A stretch of DNA of 64,000 bases from Lingula anatina (lineage: Eukaryota; Brachiopoda; Lingulata; Lingulida; Lingulidae), in NCBI RefSeq assembly GCF_001039355.2, contig NW_019773565.1:1-64000 (forward strand), written 5' to 3'. Position 1 is the stretch's first letter. Every line of letters starts with the position of its first letter. A program made the position numbers and the translations under genes. The notes below the pieces were generated by a model that searched no databases, was not told where the DNA came from, and was given only the letters and a program-made list of their open reading frames with translations. Shown here piece after piece: positions 62,786 through 64,000 of this stretch.

Positions 62786-64000
62786 ATATATATCAGTGAA
62801 TTACACATTTTTGTTTAAAGTACCCCTCATGTACAACAGAAAAACTAAAACAAGCACTAATGACAAATTATGTCTGCTTCACCCGCCAATTTATATATTA
62901 TTTACATGTGCTAATTCCAAATATATAACCTGTGAATAGCCTTGATTATTAATACTACTGTCAATATCATTTTCAAGTCTCACTTTACTTGACATTAATC
63001 TAATGTCAGGTGAAATGCTGGGTGGATATCTTATACTTTTCACATCCCCTAAAATGTATTTTAGCAGTTGTGACTTCATTACTTGAAAAAAGGACACTGG
63101 ATATTTTTAACTGAAAATAGAAGTTGAAATACTACAAGAATATTATGAATTAAATCGTGGCAAGCCAATGGCACACTATATTTCTATGTTTAAGAACCAT
63201 TGATTAAAGGGAAAGTTATATGGGTAGGATAATTGAACGCTTTTCCCGTTCCTTTTCTCTTTATCTCCCTCTTTCTTTCTCTGCAGATACTGGCAAGTTT
63301 TATAGAATTTTCTCTCAATGTCTTTTTTCTATTTAGGTGTAGGGGCAATTGCGCTACTGGTAGTGGCTATAGTCGGTTTCATTCGGACAGGTAGGTCCAG
63401 AAAATGGGTGTTTTTGCTCAATAAATCCAATGATCTGAAAATAGTGATTTTACATCATTTGCACCTTTCTTGGGAAAGCGTGATAGATGTAGCCTACAAA
63501 TTTGTCGACGGCTTCAACGAAATGGGGTCATGATATTGGTAATTATATGCTGTGATTGCGTTGATGTTTAAAACAGTTTTTACCCCACACGTGGACGAAT
63601 GAAACTTTGCATAATCCAAGGTCCACAGGAATAGTCTACCACATATAAATGCACGTGCATATTAACGTGAAATAATTAGCGTGCACTTCATTCAAAGCTT
63701 TATGGACTGAGAATTCTGAGAAGTTGTTAAATTAAAGTGTCATTTTAATTTCTTTAGTGAGAAGAAGACCCCTCCCAACCCCACAGGCAGCACCACTTCT
63801 TCCAGACGGTAACCGCAGAACTACCTGTAATTATGGGGCTGACTCGGACACTGCACAACCGTTTAATCCTGACGCCGAAGGTTCGGACTCTGAAGCTGTG
63901 GACCCATTTCACCCTCAAGCCAGATATGTTGTGTCGGAAGTTTCTGGCTCTGAAACTGAGCAAACGCTTCACTCTGAAGATAAAAGTAGTGCACCTACCG
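57373..64000 (+). CDS. type I membrane receptor with two Ig-like regions (3' incomplete)
   Basis: Exons: 57373-57439 (signal peptide MTRASVYGCAILLAFCIG), 60321-60451, about 60742-61093, 61363-61530, 62589-62747, 63337-63390, and 63759 to the window end. Phases agree; the acceptor at 60742 is the weakest. The first extracellular region has EKGCDFDQPVF, GENVTLVCTVNYT and DRWTCSVHHP, an Ig-like fold split over two exons with extra cysteines between. The second, GYPEPTPEWWHDG and DDAGVYRVTWEG, is an I-set-like domain whose two canonical cysteines are replaced by Ser and Val. A transmembrane helix (GAIALLVVAIVGFI) follows, then an Arg cluster (RRRP) and a long acidic, Ser/Thr/Pro-rich cytoplasmic tail. 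No ITIM or ITAM is evident in the part seen. It is probably an adhesion or immune-type surface receptor; the ligand is unknown. Confidence 0.75.
57571..57608 (+). repeat. (CA)n microsatellite
   Basis: About 19 CA units in intron 1 of the Ig receptor. Confidence 0.9.
58043..58838. mobile_element. element with inverted ends in Ig receptor intron 1
   Basis: The left end, attatcgcacctcattacag and following to cagtcacgag, is matched in inverted orientation at about 58785-58838 (ctgtaataaggtgcgataat). The arms are about 55 bp and are separated by about 690 bp without a transposase frame. It may be a MITE; a target duplication was not identified. Confidence 0.55.
59270..59517 (+). repeat. RTE-type 3' tail / SINE-like repeat
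   Basis: It begins aaagcactccgagagagcag, then acctccgccaaggcag, a TTA run, tcctgaaaatttcattaaaa, gacagacaaacagacaaaca, and ends cctccttggcggaggta. It is a better preserved relative of 4466-4706. Confidence 0.7.
59529..59562 (+). repeat. (CA)n microsatellite
   Basis: About 17 CA units directly after the RTE-type tail, a usual position for simple repeats that grow from retroposon 3' ends. Confidence 0.9.
61205..61249 (+). repeat. (TTA)n microsatellite
   Basis: Fifteen TTA units in intron 3 of the Ig receptor. Confidence 0.9.
62098..62148 (+). repeat. (ATT)n(GTT)n compound microsatellite
   Basis: ATT units pass into GTT units in intron 4 of the Ig receptor. Confidence 0.85.
62218..62279 (+). 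repeat. (AT)n microsatellite
   Basis: About 30 AT units in intron 4 of the Ig receptor. A shorter (TA)n follows the exon 5 donor at 62749-62795. Confidence 0.9.

Noticed and set aside
63759-64000. ITIM-type signalling motif in the receptor tail
   Set aside because: The only nearby Tyr (ARYVVSEV) lacks a hydrophobic residue at +3; no ITIM or ITAM fits in the visible part.

Overview
This is eukaryotic nuclear DNA, most likely from a marine invertebrate (a bilaterian such as a mollusc, brachiopod or amphioxus; the exact phylum cannot be fixed from the sequence alone). The reasons are spliced genes with GT-AG introns and consistent phases, animal genes (METTL5, C1GALT1, a cell-surface Ig receptor), Tc1-, Harbinger- and RTE-type repeats, and many microsatellites. 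Two ambiguous bases (20528 and 54785) suggest a draft assembly.

Layout. (1) 1-8.4 kb: two tandem, plus-strand GNAT acetyltransferase genes. The first is only a last exon (340-794). The second is complete (3658-7525, four exons, 315 aa) and carries a palindromic Tc1-like element in its third intron. (2) 8.5-33 kb: a tandem array of an intronless gene family encoding type II membrane PC-esterase (SGNH/GDSH, Cas1p/NXPE/TBL-like) proteins. Three copies have long open frames (9723, 24981, 31438), one is a frameshifted pseudogene (16720), and four are fragments (13107, 15311, 21802, 23470). A duplication unit of roughly 8 kb (about 12.65-20.53 kb and 20.68-29.27 kb) explains most of the array, and its junction lies at an N. 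Insertions present in one unit and absent from the other reveal a Harbinger-like MITE, a Tc1 insertion and a 3-kb TTAA-flanked element. (3) 34-43 kb, minus strand: a core-1 beta-1,3-galactosyltransferase (C1GALT1, 442 aa), and head-to-tail with it a divergent C1GALT1/Cosmc-like paralogue in which the metal-binding DxD is changed to E-E-D. (4) 44.0-48.8 kb, plus strand: METTL5, five exons, 230 aa, divergent from the Cosmc-like gene. (5) 49.5-56.1 kb, minus strand: two paralogous secreted cysteine-rich genes plus an orphan exon. They share a chitin-binding-like six-Cys exon and an unfamiliar second six-Cys domain with identical spacing; one also has a TIL-like domain. (6) 57.4-64.0 kb, plus strand: the 5' seven exons of a type I membrane receptor with two Ig-like regions, running off the window.

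The most interesting reading is the neighbourhood in (2) and (3): an actively rearranging array of putative Golgi glycan O-acyltransferases/esterases beside the enzyme that starts core-1 O-glycans and its chaperone-like paralogue. Repeat units of the array contain broken pieces of the C1GALT1 3' region, so the two loci have been physically adjacent through the duplications. A shared role in O-glycan decoration is a hypothesis, not shown by the sequence.
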